Source of the DNA: Lates calcarifer
Lineage: Eukaryota; Chordata; Actinopteri; Centropomidae
Assembly: GCF_001640805.2 (NCBI RefSeq)
Contig: NC_066850.1
Location: 10,140,510-10,204,509 of the forward strand
Length of the DNA stretch: 64,000 nucleotides
Direction: 5' to 3'
Shown here: in pieces, positions 24,130 through 37,353 of the stretch
Layout of the letters: each line of letters opens with the position of its first letter
How positions within the stretch are numbered: the first letter of the stretch is position 1
Notes under the pieces: generated by a model
What the model saw: only the letters and a program-made list of their open reading frames with translations
What the model was told of the DNA's origin: nothing
The model's database searches: none
Translations under genes and position numbers: made by a program

Positions 24130-24600
24130 ACCCCGCTCTGTTATTCACACCAGAGGATTTAATGGGATCTTTACAATGAAGCCTCAGGGTAAACTTTGCC
24201 ATATTTTGAGAGGATGATTACCCTTATTTACGGCTCTGTGGAGAACCCAGAGCTAAGACTATCATGATAATGAGTGACTTTTTTCTCCTCTGCTTGATAG
24301 GATGGGCTTGAGGCTTGAGGAGCCATTTTGCTGCTGGTGAAATTTCAGAGATTACATTTGCTGTTCCTTATCTCCCAAATTAACTCATTACCTTGACATC
24401 CTGCTTTCCCTCCCTGGGAACAGATTGGCCTTGAATTTATAATGAAACATGGCTGTCCCCTCACGTCCCATATACACGATGCGAGATTCAGCGCAAGCCT
24501 TTAACCCTCAGCCCTGTTCTTGCCATTGATTTTGACTCCACATCTAGATGAATAACCTTGAGGGAGGGGGTTGACAAAATGAGAAAGAAACGAAGATGAG
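24130..24600. promoter_or_regulatory. Possible conserved non-coding block
   Basis: High-complexity sequence without simple repeats or long frames, containing homeodomain-like and GATA-like cores (GGATTTAATGGGATC, TATCATGATAATGAG, AGATGAATAACC). It reads like the enhancer-type conserved elements found in large introns of developmental genes. Conservation cannot be judged from one sequence, so this is only a flag. Confidence 0.2.
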
Positions 24601-25446
24601 AGCAAAAATAGAACGTCTTTCTTATGTCTGTCTGTGGCTCCACTGAAATGAAATTCAATCAACCAGGCAGCGTGATGTTTTTGTTTCTTAGCATGGTGGA
24701 AAAATCTTTAAAAGTATCCTGAAAAATGGGCCTGCTGCTGTACGACAGAAATTTTCTGATTGTTGGATTGTGTATTTGTTGGCACACTGTGCATCAAGGT
24801 GTGTCAAGGTAATATGGTGCGGTTGGCCAGTAAATTGGTCGACAGATTCTGTCTCTTGGACACACCTGCTGCAATAGAGGCCTGGAGGTCAAGCTGTCAA
24901 ACAGTATTGTAATCCTTTAACTGCAGTAGTATCTCAAAATGGCTTGGGAGATATAATATACACAACACTTCCCATTAAGTCGGCCACAGTTACTTCCTAA
25001 ATTGGGTTCAATCAGACCAACTAGGCAAAACATTTCAGTCCTGTCAATCAAATCCTTTCCTTGAAGCTTCCTCTAATTGCATATGCAAATTGCCTAAGAT
25101 TATGAGTTTCCACCCGCTGTAGGGTTTGGTGATTGCGAATTGAGATAATGATGGATTTCCTCATATTCATCTCTTAAATGTTGTTAATGAAGAGGCAGCC
25201 ACTTACAAATGTGGATTATGCATGCATTGTGTATTGCAAAACAAACTGTATAAGGCTGCCATTATTAACAACAAGTGTTCCAATTAAAAGTGGAATCAGT
25301 AGAGGTATTTTTCTCAGGCCAGATGTGGGGTAGATGATGCACAAGTACCCTGGATGAATATAATTCAACGTACATGCTGCCAAATCATAAAAATGGAATA
25401 AAGACTGTTGATTATCTAGTAAGTGGGGGATTGTTTGTGTGTGTGA

Positions 25447-25462
25447 TTTTTTTTTTTTTTTT
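25447..25462. repeat. Poly-T tract (T16)
   Basis: Sixteen T residues within a T- and G-rich stretch. The overlapping frame with IFFFFLVCF is a product of it. Confidence 0.95.
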
Positions 25463-27958
25463 GGTTTGTTTTTCATTTTGTGCTTTGACATGTATTACTA
25501 TAGCTAACTGGGCCTCCAGAGCCCTTCAGGTGTCAGGTTGTTTCAAGTTATTCCTCCACTTGAAAGAACTAGAAAACAAAAGCTTCTTCAGGAGGCATCA
25601 ACCCAATCATTTGATATTTTATACCAACACAAACAATTAGACTCATTGAGCTAGCGAGACTGTTCACACCGTGGTCCAAAGTCAGTGAAGCATTGTTTGT
25701 TTTTCACATTTTTTCAGTTGTGTTTCTGTATGGAGTGTACAGTGGCCTCTACTGTGTCTATTTAGTTGTGCTGTTGCCAGCCATGTTAGTCAAAACTAGA
25801 GGCTCCTTTTTCGGTCAGAATGTTTTTATAAAATCTAAAAATCGAATCCCTTCAATATGTTGTTTATGTCTCTGTGCAACATTATGAGGCAGTTTCTGGT
25901 AGCAGCACAACACACCTCTGCTCTTCAGAAAAGGTGCTGAACCTATTCAGTGGCAGCAGGAAGGGCAACTTCAATGTCAGAGCATCACTCTGGCACACAC
26001 AAACATCCTTGCTGTGCTCAGCCCTGCAGCACCTGTGGACCTGCTCACAGATTATGAGACGCTTCAATCAATAACTCCGGAGCCCATCCTCCCACTCTGG
26101 CTGACCAACCCTGCTAAGAGCCCCCGTGGGGGCCTGAGCGCCAGACAAGCACAGGCGAATATCTCTGCACTGGCTGTGGACCCTGTTACTTCCACGTGTC
26201 CTCGTTTTTAAATCGATAGCAAACTTCCATGAAACCATAAACACAGCAACATCCATCATGGTGAGGTGTCAGCCGCTGTTGTCATTATGGTCAACCAGGG
26301 GATTATTTGCAATGCAGATTTGGGGGGAGTGTGTGCAATGAGGCATCACAGCCACTAGATATTGCTGCAACCTGAAATCTGGCTGTGCCTCTGGAGAATC
26401 AGACATGACGTTTGGTGGCCACGAAGAGCCAAGGCAGTGTTGCATAACAGGCTCTCGCAAACAACACCTTCATCTGTTCATCTGTAAATACCCAAGCAAG
26501 GACAACTCTGAGAGATTCCACAGATGAAAAACAACCTCTCTCATCTCTCATTTGATTTTTGAGGAAGGAAAAAGTGGACGTATCAATGATCAGCACTAAT
26601 TAGTTCTTTGAATAAATTCTGGACAAGCTGCCGAGCATGCGTCGCCAATATTTTCTGAAGACCTGTTAACATCTTTTAATTGGCCTCAGTTCTACATCAG
26701 TGAATGCAGATTTCAATTTTGCTAACACAAATTGCGTTATAATTTGAAAAAGCAAAATCAAGATACTGTACTTAGATCAGCAGTTCACTCCTGAGCAGTC
26801 AACCAGTGAAAAATTAATTAGAAAGAATCTTATTTGGGGAAGCTTAAGAATCCCAGGCTGTTACGTTACTGTTACCAGTCCATCCTCTGAAGTCGCTCTG
26901 TGTTGGTATTTGCAGCATGTGTGATTGTGGGAAGCTGTTTGCTCTGCTCCCAAGAAAATACATCCTCTCTGGACAGAAACACTCTTTTCTGGCGTCCTTA
27001 CTGCAAATCACCAGTTGTTGATTGACCCTGTATCTCAGAGCTGTGCCAGTAAATGATATTGTCCCTCTGTGTTGTCTCGCTGTCTGTCTCTGTGTACAGT
27101 AAACACAGTCAGTGACTCATGACTCCATCTCGTGCTTTGGGGTCACTACATACTAGCTGGCACTCTGTTTACCCTCTGTCTACCTTCTATCTCCTCTTTG
27201 TTATCGCTCCCCCTCTTGCTCTGTCCATCAGTCCCTCTCTCTTTCACTCTCTGTGGGTGCAGTCCATTCTCTGGATGCATACATGAAGAGATTCGGTGGA
27301 AAACACACAGCCACAGGGCAGTGTCTGGTTTATTGAATTTGCAGGATGTGCTCCAAATGAATGCGTTTACAGCAGGAAAAGAAAGAAGAGCACCATCCCC
27401 TTCCCCTGGAGTACAATTTCATTCATTTAATGTCTGTTAAAATTGTGCCACAAAGGCAAAATAATTTTTTTCTGTGTTGACCTCATTTTGATCTAATTTG
27501 ACATGTTTTTGAGCCGATGGTTTGCCTCAGAGGCATCGTAGACTCCTTTGACTGACTGCAACGCAGTCGGCCGGACCTGTGTTAACACAGCAGACATAAT
27601 ATTTATTGAATGTGACCCAGATTCTTAAACAGAATTCGGATCATGGCAAGGTCTGCACAATTACAGAGGAGTCAGTGAATCATGTTTCAAATCCTTCACA
27701 TTAACCAAATACTTAAGCCCAGTTCCTCTTGTAATGCTATTTAAAATAGGATTTGGTGTTGTTCAGAGGCTTAAAGGGGCAGTGGCTCCTGTAATCTGAT
27801 ACAGCCTGTGAACTAGTCTTTTAAATGTTGAATCGATATGTAGCTAAATACGCTGGGTCTTGGGTGTTGGTGGTGTGCCAACATGACTCCTTGCCTGTTG
27901 ATAAAAATAACTTGGTGCTCACTTTCTCTACGTGTAGCCATGTTTTGTTCTATTTCAG

Positions 27959-28046
27959 CCTTGTAGGAAGCGCACTACTTTCTCACCCGCTTTGAGGCTG
28001 ACCTCCACAGGCGTGGAGATGCCGTCTGTCACTGAGAGGAGGTGTG
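27959..28046 (+). other. Weak candidate internal exon
   Basis: The acceptor GTTCTATTTCAG is reasonable and one frame is open for the whole segment (starting PCRKRTTF, with an internal ATG in a purine context), but the donor GAGGAG|GTGTGT is poor. It could be a skipped or cryptic exon of the leader. Nothing in its translation is recognisable. Confidence 0.12.
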
Positions 28047-28391
28047 TTTGTGTAGCAAGTGTGTGGTTTGTTGTTTGTTTATGACGTGGTGGGATGATAT
28101 TAATGGAGATGAACAGCTTGGCTTCCAAATGATAACAATTTAGGATCCCCTCAACATGTAGTAATTACAGACTGAATGTTTAGAGCAATGCTTCTGTATA
28201 ATATAGATGCATCACAAATTATTGAAATACCTGAATTAATGAGTGGAGAAACATAATGAATGCAGATACTTCAAAACAGGGCCCAAGGTCACCCATTAGT
28301 TTGAGTATGAAATGAATGAATTCAAATATTCTTGTAATGGAAAGTTTTCTGAGCTGTGCCACCACAAGAGGACAGGCTTTACCATAAACTA

Positions 28392-28440
28392 CAGTAGAGC
28401 TGAAACGATTAGTCGATTAAATCAATATTTGATATCCAGT
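28392..28440 (+). mobile_element. End fragment of gattagtcgatta repeat family
   Basis: GAGCTGAAACGATTAGTCG followed by ATTAAATCAATATTTGAT matches the terminal part of a very common teleost interspersed repeat whose ends read roughly GAGCTGCAACGATTAATCG. Only the first 45-50 bp are recognisable. A more complete, opposite-end copy lies at 53862-54102. Confidence 0.55.
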
Positions 28441-30229
28441 GGACTGATTGACTGTGTCAGTTCCCAACCTAATTGGTTTGTTGTGAAATTCTCAGATGAC
28501 ATTGTTCTCCTTTGTCTACTTACAAGTAACCCCAGTATTGTGACATGTTAAGTTGGAGTCGATAGGTTTTTGGACTGGAATAACGAGCATCACTTGAACA
28601 GTAATGTGTATAAAACTGGGGAAATTGTGTCAGATGTCTGTATGAAATGTTGCAAATGTCTACATGAAAATCTATCACCGTTATTATGTGATACGAGTCC
28701 ATCTTATATTATGGTATCATTAGCTGGTTAGGAAACAGTCAAGTTTAAACCTCAAATATTTAATCAGGTTAAACTTGCAGAGAAAAAGATAACAAGGTCT
28801 ACGATAACTGTAGGTTTTATTAACTGCCTGTGTGCCTATTTGTGTATAAGTGAGAGGTATGTTACTGTGAGGGTAATATTTGGAAATGTGTCCTTATCAA
28901 ATGTGTGTTTAATGTTTTTATTGTGATGTTTATAATGTCTGGTTGATGTAGCACTTCCCTTAATCGAAGATCCTTTTCTGGGAGACAGTACAGTAATCCT
29001 AAGCTTTCCTTCACATACATACATAGTAGCTCAATGTTTGTGCCCTTTAGCAAACAAGACACAGATCCTCTTTCATGCACTCCCAGTGCAAGTCACTCTG
29101 CTAGAGAGCAGAGGCTAAATGCCTGAATAACCACAGTGGTAGGAGCAGAGTCAGACTCAAAACCACAGTGTGTAGGATACCTCCCTCCGTCACGCAGAGC
29201 AGCAGTTGAGGCTGAGCCTTGTCGCAGCAGCCGACTTCACAGAAACTTTCTCATTAACTTGTGTAATGAGTTGAGCGTATAGATGCAGCGAGTCCCAGAC
29301 CCCTCCGTCCCAGGGGTGGCTCCTTCTGTCCCACCATCAGTCAGGGAGTCACTGTGTCAGATGTTTTATTCAACACAGCTGCGTGTATTTTTGGCACCTG
29401 GCTGCTTCATCAGAAAGGAAGGAGGAAGAGGTGGAGGGAGGGGGTTGGGTGCGTTGTGGGTTCGCCAGAATGGGGTCACTATTGCTTCATGTTTCCAAAC
29501 CTGCTGGACCACCGCAGGCTAACATCAAACACCCAGAACACCTGTTTCCAGACAGCGTTCGTCGTTCAGCCTCCGCTCAGATGAAAGGACCAGAAAGTTT
29601 TAGACCGGGGGGGAAATCACACCAAGATTAAAGATGTGGCGTTGTTTAAACGGTGGAACAGAATGGTTTTCAATTGATGAATGTTTTTGGGTCTTTGTTT
29701 GATGCTAAGTTTATTTCAAAGAAATCCATCTTGGTTTGCGATGTTGGTGACTTGGGGCACTCATATAGCATCAGAAGCATCTCATAGGCACATTGCTAGA
29801 GCATGATTAGTGATGTAACCAAAACAAAAAGCTGTATTCACCGTGAATACTGGGATGCTGCGTTACACTCGATGACAGGATATTGCATAGCCTCACTAAT
29901 CTTTTTAATGACAGCCTGATGATGCAACGTCTCACCTTCTAATGATCATGGTTTTATCTGGTTTAGTGTCAGATGTCCTTTGTTGAGCAAATAAATTTTA
30001 ATAATTAACTTAAAATTGAGACCTCTCTATGAAAAAACCTGCATCAGTCAGTCTGATGTTCTACCATGACAGAACCAGGTGGATTTAGACTAAAAATACA
30101 GAACTCTCTGTTCTCTCTGTCTCTAAACAGATACTGGCAAACAGTAACCTGCAGTTTGAGGCAGGAGATTAGACACACTTGATACAGAGTTTCTCTTCAA
30201 TGACCATCATCATCATTCCATGACTGCTT
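28441..30229 (+). other. Intron: no gene seen
   Basis: AT-rich intronic sequence. A purine-rich GGAAGGAGGAAGAGGTGGAG-type run at 29417-29445 produces overlapping frames on three phases (29283-29631) that are low-complexity products. Nothing else stands out. Confidence 0.5.
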
Positions 30230-30690
30230 GGTAATTTAGTCACCATCTCCAGAAGTTCAAAGCAACACCAATGTTTTGCTACTAACTCTATCACTTCTTT
30301 TCCTCTACTGAGGTTAGCATGCTAAACAGCTAGCCCTGATCCAGTCAGTCACCCCATCTCGTCACTTTCTGATAGCAGCTCACTGTAGTGCCCAGACTGC
30401 TCTGAAGAAGTAGCATTGAGGGCGTACTCTAATATAGATGCTACAGTGGCTGAAGCTTTTGGCAAGCCACCACAAACACCGCCTGCTGCTGGCAAGACAC
30501 CAAATTCAGCGGAGGATAAAAACGTACAAATAGCTGCTTTTAATGCTCGCCAGTTTGTGGCTATAGCACATACTAGATGGGCCACACAGTTGTAGCCAGG
30601 GCAGAGTAGCTAGCATATGCCAGTGCTTTAGTTTCTATTATAACATTCCTGCTTTACTAGAGAGATGATGAGCATTGATGTTGAAAAATA
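30230..30690 (+). mobile_element. Interspersed repeat with GTTAGCATGCTAA core (longer copy)
   Basis: The first 92 bp (30246-30337) are about 85 percent identical to 42962-43053, both containing AAGCAACA, AATGTTTTGCT, TCTATCACTTCTT, GTTAGCATGCTAA and CAGCTAGCCC. The following sequence, with GTAGCATTGAGGGCG, GCAAGCCACCACAAACACC and GTTGTAGCCAGGGCAGAG, resembles from memory the body of the same teleost repeat, so this copy seems to extend several hundred bases. There is no coding capacity. The class (DNA element or SINE-like) is not clear to me, and the right boundary is approximate. Confidence 0.5.
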
Positions 30691-31124
30691 AACAGTGAGA
30701 AGTGAGTATCTGGAAAAGAAATTATCCTTGTATATTTATGAGCATCATATGCAGCTGGTCTCTGTTACCCAGTAGCAGGCCGTAAAGAGTAAATGTTTAT
30801 TTCTTTTGCTTTTTCTGCTTCATTTCCTTAAACCCTATTGACACCACATGAAAAAGTTGATTCTTAAACTATCCTCAGGCCACAGTAGCCTTCACAGTAT
30901 AAATCTCAATTATAAAGTCTGAATAATACAGCAGTTGTAACCATGCTGATATTTTTTTTAGAAAAGTTATAATGTGTTCAAAATATTTTCAGTGGTCTTT
31001 TGATTCTGTAAAGTGTTGGAAAATGTACAGATCCCTTCTCTTCCATAAAGTCTCAAAGCTCCGTAGCTCAATGCTGAATTTTAAAGCCACAGAAATGTCA
31101 AAATTTCCATGTTGTCACAGACAT

Positions 31125-31146
31125 AGAGAGAGAGAGAGAGAGAGAG
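31125..31146. repeat. (AG)n microsatellite
   Basis: Eleven AG units. Confidence 0.95.
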
Positions 31147-33241
31147 GGACAGATAGTGGCTGAATTTCAGGGGCATGTGTTTGAAGTGTATTCCCCCAGA
31201 GAAAGACAGCCCTCACACTGTCTTTCATTTCCTATTTCCACTTTGTGAAGAAATCAGCAAAGTCAAGAAAAGCCAGCAAACCAAAGAACATATACATTCT
31301 TTTTGATTACCACACAAGTGGATATCTCCAGCCTCATGTCAGCAAGATGAAAGGATTCCTAAATTTTGTATTGTATCCTTCTGAAAGAAAAACGAATGGA
31401 AAAACAAACACGAATAATTGACTGTGTGTGCATAAACGTGTGTGTGTGCTTCCTGCTTTTGCACATTATCAGCATCCGTGTGCCTCCCCACGCTTAACCA
31501 TAAATAAACGGTTGCTAAGGGTGCACTCTCAGAGGGTATTTAGGAAGCCAGTACATGTAGATTAATGTGACTCTAAGCACAAAGGATGAATTACACCTTT
31601 CAATAAAACGATGCCCTGCTGTTTGAAAATTAATTACATTTCCAAAAACAGACTGCAACGAAGAGACCAAAGAGAGAGCTAATCAGTAAAACCCCTCTTT
31701 GTTCCTTTAAATGAATTGTGAATTGTGTATTTCCATAACATGTTTCCTGATTAAAGTCATAAAATCCTGGGGACGGTCCTGAAAAAACAAAAGATCAGGA
31801 GCTGTTGCTGAAGCGACGATGAGTTCTTTAGAGAGCAACGGGAGGATTTGAAAATTGAGCAAAGACAACACACCATGAAATGCCATCGCATCAGGCAAGC
31901 GCTCTGCAGTGGCCAAAACATAAAATGTCCCGTCTTCCTTTAATTCACCATAAAATGATTTTCCTCCACCGCCCCCCTTTAGAGAGTGTCCACTGAGGTT
32001 AGCAGCCATGGTTCCACAAATATTCATTAGGCATAAATACAAAATCAGAGTGATTCACTGGCATCAGCCACCTTTTGCCCTATCAATTTGAATGCATGGC
32101 ATATCTGTAATTCATTCAGCTGCAATAATGGGATTGCACTACTGTTGTAGTGGCAACCTTCATAACTGCAACTGCAATAATGACCTGGGCCCCTTTTATC
32201 CTCCGCATGGCCTACACATACATCAATGGTAATGATTTTCCCTTCACCAAAGTGTGGAAATACTGTATCCAGGCTATGCAGTTTTCACTTCACATTCATT
32301 AAGTCCACATTTAACCAACCGAAGGTCCTCTTTGTATTCTTGCCTCACATTTTTCTGAACATTAGAGAGGATGTGTTGCGTGAGATGCATCCATACAGAG
32401 CTGAGGATGATGCAAGGTTGTGTTTTGAGTTAGGCTTCTGGTCTATAATTCAGTACATAAAAGGAAAAAATCAGTTCTCAGTCTTTGGGTCAATTTTGAA
32501 TGATCAAGATTTATTTTGTTTATAACAGTTTTAGTAAAAACTGGTACTAGATTCTTTAGGCTGATACTTTTGTTAATATTCGAGAAATGAAGATAATATA
32601 TCGTCCAGTATTCTTTTATTTACACATATACACAACAAACATTTCACTGGTTATGGATATGGTCTAAACAGGACATATTACAGTTGAGGGGTAAACTCAG
32701 TGCTCTCTGGAGGACAAACATGTAATTGATATTTCTGTACTGCAGTTTATTGCTACTTGGCATCCAGCATAAACGTCAGTAAATATAATAAGGGAATATG
32801 AGCTGATAATTTTAGCCTGCTGATTTATTGACTTAAGTATATTAAGTATATTGTGCACCCACTTCTCCTCACTTAACAATTTTTGGCTGATGGAGTATTT
32901 TCCAATCTTGCTGACAAGAGCTCTTATCAAAAATGTTTATGTTGAAAAATAATGATTTGATGACATTGTTATTAGATTTCAACCTCCAAAATCAAATTCT
33001 TACAATAGCTCTAATAAAAAAGTAAAAGTAATAGCAGTCCACTCTAATGTTAGTATCATAACTGTACATTTATTAATTCATTACACTGTCATTTCTCTTC
33101 ATCTGTGATATCAGTTTCCAACTATAGTCTAACTGATAGATAATGATGTGTAACTTACCTTTTGCGTAATCACAAACATATTTTTTATCTCCAGTCGTAA
33201 ACTTCAGTCATAACACTCATCACTGCTTTTGCAGTCCTTAA
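31147..33241 (+). other. Intron: no gene seen
   Basis: AT-rich, low-CpG sequence without a supported exon. The minus-strand frame at 31707-32042 (111 codons) has no recognisable domain and no splice or start context that would favour it. A strong minus-strand donor-like site (AAAAG|GTAAGTTA) lies at about 33158 with no partner acceptor. Confidence 0.5.
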
Positions 33242-33285
33242 GGGATTCTCCAGAAAAGGTGGACAAGAGGTACAGTAGGTATCAG
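33242..33285 (+). repeat. 44-bp arm of an inverted repeat pair (left)
   Basis: Identical at 41 of 44 positions to the reverse complement of 34478-34521, sharing blocks GGGATTCTCCAG, AAAAGGTGGACAAG and TACAGTAGGTAT. The arms are 1.19 kb apart. It immediately follows a good acceptor-like sequence (CTGCTTTTGCAG, ending 33234), and a 75-codon open frame (33229-33456) runs through it. It may be one end of a DNA element or half of an inverted duplication. Confidence 0.8.
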
Positions 33286-34477
33286 AAAAAAAGACAAATT
33301 TGGCAGGTTGTTGACAGACTCACTGAAGTGGGACAGCAGCTCACGAGGGAGCGAGTGATTTCTGTCACGTCTCTCTGCACGTCCTCCTCCCTGACTAGAG
33401 CAGAAAAATGTATGCATGATCTTCTAGCATCAAAATATTCTGTAAATGTCCAATAGAACAATCAAATACCACCATTTTAATGGAGCCAGTAATGACTGCG
33501 TAGAGATAGATTTGATTTGTTAGCTTGTCAGCACCATTACGCCTCAGCTGTCAGAGAAATGAAGGTGCTGCCAGGAAGGGGCAAAGGGAAGGAATGGAAG
33601 ATAGAGTGTTCATGAGCAGCCAATGATGAATTACATGGCGGAGGGTCTGATTAGCTTTTTATCTGCTCACGGGACTCTTGGGGAAGAACAGAGATTGATG
33701 GGCTGCGGAGAGCTGACATGGTGTTGTTTATTTGGCCGGTGCATACTTGGCCGGAGTGTAGTGTGCCACAGAAAGATGAGCAGCTAAGGCTCCCCTCTCA
33801 ACACCCATTAAACAGCCCTTCTCCTCTCTCACTTGTCCTTTGAATTAGGAGTTATTTTAAGGAAGCTTAGCAGGCACATTTCTCCTTTGTTTGAAATACA
33901 GTCTCTCTCTCTAAATATCACCTTTTTTCTCTAGAAATGTCTCCTGAGCTAATTCCAGTTTGCTAACCTGGAGAGGGCATTGGAGTGTCTTAGTGATGTA
34001 CACTTGTAATGTAATAATCCCAAAATCGATACTCAAGAACAATATTGATCTTCCGCATTTACTCCTACCATGTCCAAGTATTAGCTTTGCTGCCTTGGAG
34101 GGAAACACTCAAACTATGCCATAGATTTTCTTTAAGGTTCAAGGTCACCTTGAGGAATACCGTCTCCATGAAAAAAAAAATCTAGCAAATGTGTAATGAG
34201 GTGATGACTGAAAACAGGTTATACTATACACATGGGATGTGCAGATATGTACTGTTGGGGGAATAAACATCTTGAAACCTAAATCTTTTTTTACAGTGTG
34301 CCAGAAATAACTAAAAGATAATCACACATGAATAACAAGCTTTGAAAGAGAATCTTGGCTAAGAAGTCCCTTTGGATTTTAAAACTGAGTGTTGATTAAT
34401 AATGAATAAATCTTACATTATTCTGATAGAAGTTCTGAACTCTCTAGAATCAGCTTTGTTGGAAGATGATAACTTTC
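33286..34477. other. Segment between the inverted 44-bp arms
   Basis: About 1.19 kb between the two arms. It contains no transposase-like frame; the longest frames are under 80 codons. If the arms are terminal inverted repeats this would be a non-autonomous element of about 1.28 kb. A simpler explanation is two independent copies of a short repeat in opposite directions. Confidence 0.3.
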
Positions 34478-34521
34478 CTAATACCTACTGTACACCTTGT
34501 CCACCTTTTCTGGAGAATCCC
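34478..34521 (-). repeat. 44-bp arm of an inverted repeat pair (right)
   Basis: The reverse complement matches the left arm (33242-33285) with three mismatches (two adjacent at the AAGAGGTAC/AAGGTGTAC step, and one near the end). The flanks beyond the 44 bp do not match, so the boundaries are sharp on both sides, as expected for a defined unit. Confidence 0.8.
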
Positions 34522-35215
34522 CCCGAAGACAACACTGTAATCTATACTGTGCCCTTAAAAACATAAAAAAAGAAAATATTTAACCACACCTAAGACACAG
34601 TCATGTAAACTAAAAGTGGTTGTAAAAATGAATGAAACATGGGAAAATAAGTGTACACTTGCATTTTTAACAAGGTACAGTAATATATATTTGCTATCAT
34701 TTTACAGTCATTGATTACTGATCTTTAAATTGACTGAAGACTCTCAGAATCCCACTGGTAAGCACTTTAAGACACTTCTTGAGAGTTCATCTCCTTTTAA
34801 TAACTTAAAAGAAGTCATTTAGCTAACTTTAAGATAAGTTATAAACACCAACTCTTTCAGGAACTTGTCAAAGAAACTCCTCATTATTGTGCAGTAGATA
34901 GTAACCATGTTCCCTTAGAAAAAATACTCAGTGATTAGAACAGTTTTCAAAAGATTCATTATACGTCTTGCTCACTTCATTCACTCGACATAAATTTGTT
35001 GAGTGTAAGAGTGAATTATAGTTTTTCTCTTTTTGCCATTCGTCTCTGCAGTGCATTTGGGTGAGGTGTTTGCCGATTTCTGCTGGAGGCGATGCCCAAA
35101 TATTTGTACATTTGTCGCCCTATTTTCTGTCTCTAAAGAGCTAAAATCACAAAGGAAAATGAAACACTGTAGTTTTTGAAATTTAGCAATATGGCAGAAC
35201 CACAATCCACTCCAC

Positions 35216-35242
35216 TGTGTGTGTGCGTGTGTGTGTGTGTGT
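35216..35242. repeat. (TG)n microsatellite
   Basis: About 27 bp of TG units with one CG step. It causes a spurious minus-strand HTHTHAHTQ run. Confidence 0.95.
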
Positions 35243-37331
35243 AGTCTGTCAACATCCATTTCCTTCACTTAGAGCTAATACCCTGTATTGAGCAACAAGC
35301 AGGCGTGCTCCAAACAGAAGCCAGAGCTAAATAACCATGCCTAATATAGCCTAGTATATCCAAAATGGGAATCAGTGCATCCAGAGTGTCTGAAACTGTT
35401 GTGCTAATCGGCCTTGATGAAAGTCAGTGTGCAGACCACATCTCTCCTCATAGATTTATGGGATGGGAAACCAAAGGGCTCATATGCTTCTAAAGTGGAT
35501 ATGGATTGATACTATTTACAAAGCCTGAAGTGCGCACACACACACAAGGAGGGAGTATTAACCTCTGATCACTTTACCAATGAACAGACTTTTTAAATTA
35601 CATTTACTGTAGATTTGTATTGCTCATGATGGGACATGAATCTGTTAATGTACATCTGTCACATCCTGCTGTTAAAATGTGTCGGTCTACTTTACAAGCA
35701 GTCAAGTATTCATGACCAGGAGGCCTTCTGACACCTGATGCTCTGCTCATAATTGTAATTTTCTGTCCATCTCCAACCAAAAATGGCATTCTCTTGCTGA
35801 GAGGCATATAAGCTGTGCAAGTGTTTACTCCAGCTATGTTGGCAGCAACAGCAGTGTCCTCCCCAGAGTCTGTGGCCTATGGGTATGATTAAGCAAAGCT
35901 CTAGACTGGCATTTATTGAAACAGGGAATTTGGAAGCCCACGTTGCTGTTGGTTCATGACCGGTCGTGTTTATCGTGCCTTTATTGTGGTTTTCATTCAC
36001 CCTGACAAAGCCTGTAGCTTCATTACAGATGAGTTTCAGCCTCATTGGAGTTCTGTGCCTGCCTGGCCGATAGATGGTCAAACTAGTATTCATGGCAGTT
36101 GAAAAACCTGCTTCCAAACTGGATGAAAGCTTGGATTTCTGGGCTTATTTGACTTGTTTAAAAAAGCCACCAAACTCACTAGGGTCCTGGTTTGTTACAC
36201 TTTCATTTTCCAGCTAGTACATTTGCTTTTAATCGTTTCAGAAAATGGCTCCTACTACCATGTATTCATAGTACTGTAGTGCAGTTGACAGTATTTGCCA
36301 TCTTAGTCTAGACAGCAGCTGTGTTTGGTCAGCTGAAGCTAATGGCTAACATCTAAGCTGCTGGATCTACTGTACAGACAGACCGCCCATCAACAACTCC
36401 ACACAAGTCTTCCTGTAGCTCTTTCATAACTTCACCCACCACAGACTTGTATTTATATGTAAATTAGGTTTTAGTTAAGTGTCAGTCTTAAATTATTCTT
36501 AAATAATCTTGCACTGTCTCATCTTCCCTTCATCACATCTGTAGCAGTGTTATATTACACACTGATTTTTGGTTTTTATCCTTCCTACATGTAAGAAGAT
36601 TCTTCAGCTGTTGTTAATCAGGGGCAGACGTAGATGAATCTGTGGGTTTTTCCTTTTAAAATTACTTCTTTTTCATCATGTTGAAAGCTTCCCAAAAGAA
36701 AGAAAGTTATGCTTCAACATTTGCCTCAGATCGCATTGAAATGCTGCATCTTAATTTTCAGCACCAAGCTAATTTGTCTGAATATGGGCTCAAATCTATT
36801 GAGAAAATCATTGGATAAGAAAGCTATACAGTCTCTTAACTCAACACTTTAGTAGAAAAGATGAAAACACAATTCTTCTAGTTTTCAAGTCTGTTTGATG
36901 AGGATTCTACCAACTTTAATGAGCACCAAAGAGAGCCATATTTCCCTCTTTGTAACCCACTTTCAGTTTCCTGAGGTTAGTGTGGAATATGAGACCACCC
37001 TCAAAGTCCTAAGTGGTGGGATTAGATGTTGAACGCAACCCATTTTCAAATCTAATCAGCAAAAGCTGCTTTTATGGTTTGTTTATTGTGCCATAACAAG
37101 AGCCTTGACATATAATAACATACTATAATATTCATCAGACAGCATGCTGTTGACAAACTCTTGGATAACTACGCTATTAATAATTGAAAAGGGCAGAAGC
37201 TTCAATGCAAACATAAGGGCAGGGATAGATACATCGCCTCGTAATGGGTCAGATTATGGTGTTACCACCGCTGCTCACTGTAGGACTGTAGAGAAAAATA
37301 AAACAGTTTTTGTCATTTATATGAAAACACA

Positions 37332-37353
37332 ATAAACAAACAAACAAAAAAAA
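37332..37353. repeat. (CAAA)n / poly-A run
   Basis: Three CAAA-type units ending in eight A residues. Confidence 0.85.

Larger units (their letters stand above)
24601..28390 (+). other. Long intron: no gene seen
   Basis: Contains a POU octamer ATGCAAAT at 25083-25090, a C/G palindrome CCCCCGTGGGGGCC near 26121 inside a GC-richer block (26060-26220), and a possible exon-like segment after TTCTATTTCAG (27958) whose downstream donor (GAGGAG|GTGTGT) is weak. No protein family is recognised in any frame. Confidence 0.5.
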
